A stretch of 6,485 bases of DNA from Caulobacteraceae bacterium (GTDB lineage Bacteria; Pseudomonadota; Alphaproteobacteria; Caulobacterales; Caulobacteraceae): positions 1 to 6,485 of the forward strand of contig JASLDZ010000175.1 in the NCBI GenBank assembly GCA_030151985.1. Direction: 5' to 3'. Positions 5,390 through 6,485 of the stretch are shown one piece after another. The notes below the pieces were generated by a model. That model was not told where the DNA came from. It saw nothing but the letters and a program-made list of their open reading frames with translations, and searched no databases. Numbering within the stretch: position 1 is the stretch's first letter; every line of letters begins with the position of its first letter. The position numbers and the translations under genes are program-made.

Positions 5390-5971
5390 GGCGTGGGCCG
5401 CCGCCTTCACCCGGTCGATGGCGGTCGCGATCTCGGACGAGACCGTGTCCATGGCGGCCATGCCGTCCACCTCCACCAGCTTGCCCTGGCCGGAATAGAA
5501 GCCGAGCAGGGGCTGGGTCTGGTCGTGGTAGGCGTCGAGCCGGGTCTTGAACACCTCGGGGTTGTCGTCGCGGCGGCCCTGCTCGTGGAAGCGCTTGGTG
5601 ATGCGGGCGACGAGCGCCTCCTCGTCCACCCTGAGCCGGATCACCACGTCCACCTGCTTGCCGCGACGGGTGAGGAGCGCGTCCAGCGCTTCGGCCTGGG
5701 CGAGGGTGCGGGGAAAGCCGTCGAAGATGGCGCCGCCGCCGGCCTCGGCCGCATCGAGGCGCTCGTCGATCAGGTCGATGACGATGTCGTCGCTGACGAG
5801 GTCGCCCGCCTCCAGCACCGCCTTCACGCGCTGGCCGAGCGGACTCTGCGCGGCGATGGCGGCGCGCAGCATGTCGCCGGTGGAGAGCTGGACCATGTGG
5901 CGCTCGGCGACCAGGCGCGAGGCCTGCGTCCCCTTCCCCGCCCCCGGCGGGCCGAACAGGATGAGATTCAC
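5381..5971 (-). CDS. adk: Adenylate kinase (short type, without zinc LID)
   Basis: Adenylate kinase interconverts ATP plus AMP with two ADP in the cytoplasm and sets the adenylate energy balance. The 196-residue product has the P-loop GPPGAGKGT (7-15), the AMP-site motif LSTGDMLRAA (29-38), GDLVSDDIV (56-64), the DGFPRT motif (84-89) and catalytic arginines in ITKRFHEQGRRDDNPE (R127, R133, R134) and R144. The LID between about 125 and 137 is short and lacks the four-cysteine or Cys/His zinc site of long adenylate kinases, which explains the size. The start is GTG at 5971 with GGAGG four bases upstream, 19 bp after the secY stop, so it is co-transcribed with secY. The adjacency of secY and adk is an old conserved arrangement. 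Confidence 0.98.
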   Translation of the reverse strand: MNLILFGPPGAGKGTQASRLVAERHMVQLSTGDMLRAAIAAQSPLGQRVKAVLEAGDLVSDDIVIDLIDERLDAAEAGGGAIFDGFPRTLAQAEALDALLTRRGKQVDVVIRLRVDEEALVARITKRFHEQGRRDDNPEVFKTRLDAYHDQTQPLLGFYSGQGKLVEVDGMAAMDTVSSEIATAIDRVKAAAHATA

Positions 5972-5990
5972 GCGCCCTCCCCCGTCTGCG

Positions 5991-6485
5991 CTAGCGGATG
6001 CTCGGGACGGCGCGACCCGAACCCCGACCCGTGCGCAGCTTCGACTTCTTGATCAGCCCCTCGTACTGGTGGGCCAGGAGATGGGACTGGATTTGGCTGA
6101 CCGTGTCCATGGTCACCGTCACCACGATCAGGATCGAGGTGCCGCCGAGCGTGTAGGTCGAGCTGCCCATCGCGCCCATGATCCCCTCCGGCAGGATGCA
6201 GACGGCGGTGATGTAGGCCGCGCCGATCACCGTCAGGCGCGTCAGCACCGTGTCGATGTACTCGGCCGTGCGCTTGCCAGGACGGATGCCGGGCAGGAAG
6301 CCGCCGTACTTGCGCAGGTTCTCCGCCGTCTCGTCGGGGTTGAACACGATCGAGGTGTAGAAGAAGCAGAAGAAGATGATCAGCGCCGCGTAGAGCACGA
6401 TGAACAGGGGCCGCCCGTGCTGCAGCTGTCCCACCACGTCCGGCAGCCACTGCAGCCACGGCGGGAAGTTCTGCGCGGCGATGAA
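5991..6485 (-). CDS. secY: Protein translocase subunit SecY (partial, C-terminal part)
   Basis: SecY forms the membrane channel for Sec-dependent protein export and membrane insertion. The last 164 residues are visible; the gene enters from beyond the right edge, and no internal start should be taken. In visible numbering, residues 26-48 are a membrane helix (TM8) and 49-77 are the cytoplasmic C5 loop with NPDETAENLRKYGGFLPGIR and PGKRTAEYID. This loop contacts SecA and the ribosome. Residues 82-100 are TM9 and 113-134 are TM10 with GGTSILIVVTVTMDTVSQIQS. The final 30 residues form a basic cytoplasmic tail (YEGLIKKSKLRTGRGSGRAV). The stop TAG is at 5993-5991. No anomaly is seen in the visible part. 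Confidence 0.98.
   Translation of the reverse strand, partial: FIAAQNFPPWLQWLPDVVGQLQHGRPLFIVLYAALIIFFCFFYTSIVFNPDETAENLRKYGGFLPGIRPGKRTAEYIDTVLTRLTVIGAAYITAVCILPEGIMGAMGSSTYTLGGTSILIVVTVTMDTVSQIQSHLLAHQYEGLIKKSKLRTGRGSGRAVPSIR

Overview
The window is GC-rich chromosomal DNA from an alphaproteobacterium, probably of the Caulobacterales (Phenylobacterium/Caulobacter type). This placement is inferred from three things: the gene order secY-adk-rpsM-rpsK-rpoA-rplQ with no rpmJ or rpsD in between, the short zinc-less adenylate kinase, and palindrome-rich intergenic repeats. It was not tested by any search. Every gene I can support lies on the minus strand, so transcription runs from high to low coordinates.

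The right two thirds (6485 to 2596) is the end of the spc operon and the alpha operon. It holds the C-terminal part of the SecY translocon channel, adenylate kinase, ribosomal proteins S13 and S11, the RNA polymerase alpha subunit, and ribosomal protein L17. A near-consensus housekeeping promoter (TTGACG, 16 bp, TATAAC) sits between adk and rpsM and should start a transcript at about 5318. The translation and transcription genes are dense. Two interruptions stand out: a 10-bp perfect hairpin between rpsK and rpoA, and a 334-bp gene-free insert between rpoA and rplQ. That insert contains two inverted, diverged copies of a three-hairpin module (3182-3342) and further palindromes towards rplQ. 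A GC hairpin after rplQ is a likely terminator.

The left third carries two accessory genes. The first is a secreted nucleotide pyrophosphatase/phosphodiesterase-family enzyme (2519-1278) with a signal peptide and all expected metal ligands and the nucleophile. After a 35-bp gap comes a membrane-anchored GGDEF-EAL cyclic-di-GMP protein (1242 to beyond position 1). It has an intact GGDEF motif and I-site, and it is cut by the window edge exactly at its EAL motif.

Apart from the repeat structures this is an ordinary, conserved housekeeping region. I see no mobile element, CRISPR array, tRNA or rRNA, and no evidence for a new multi-gene system. The observation most worth a second look is the inverted pair of three-hairpin modules inserted between rpoA and rplQ.
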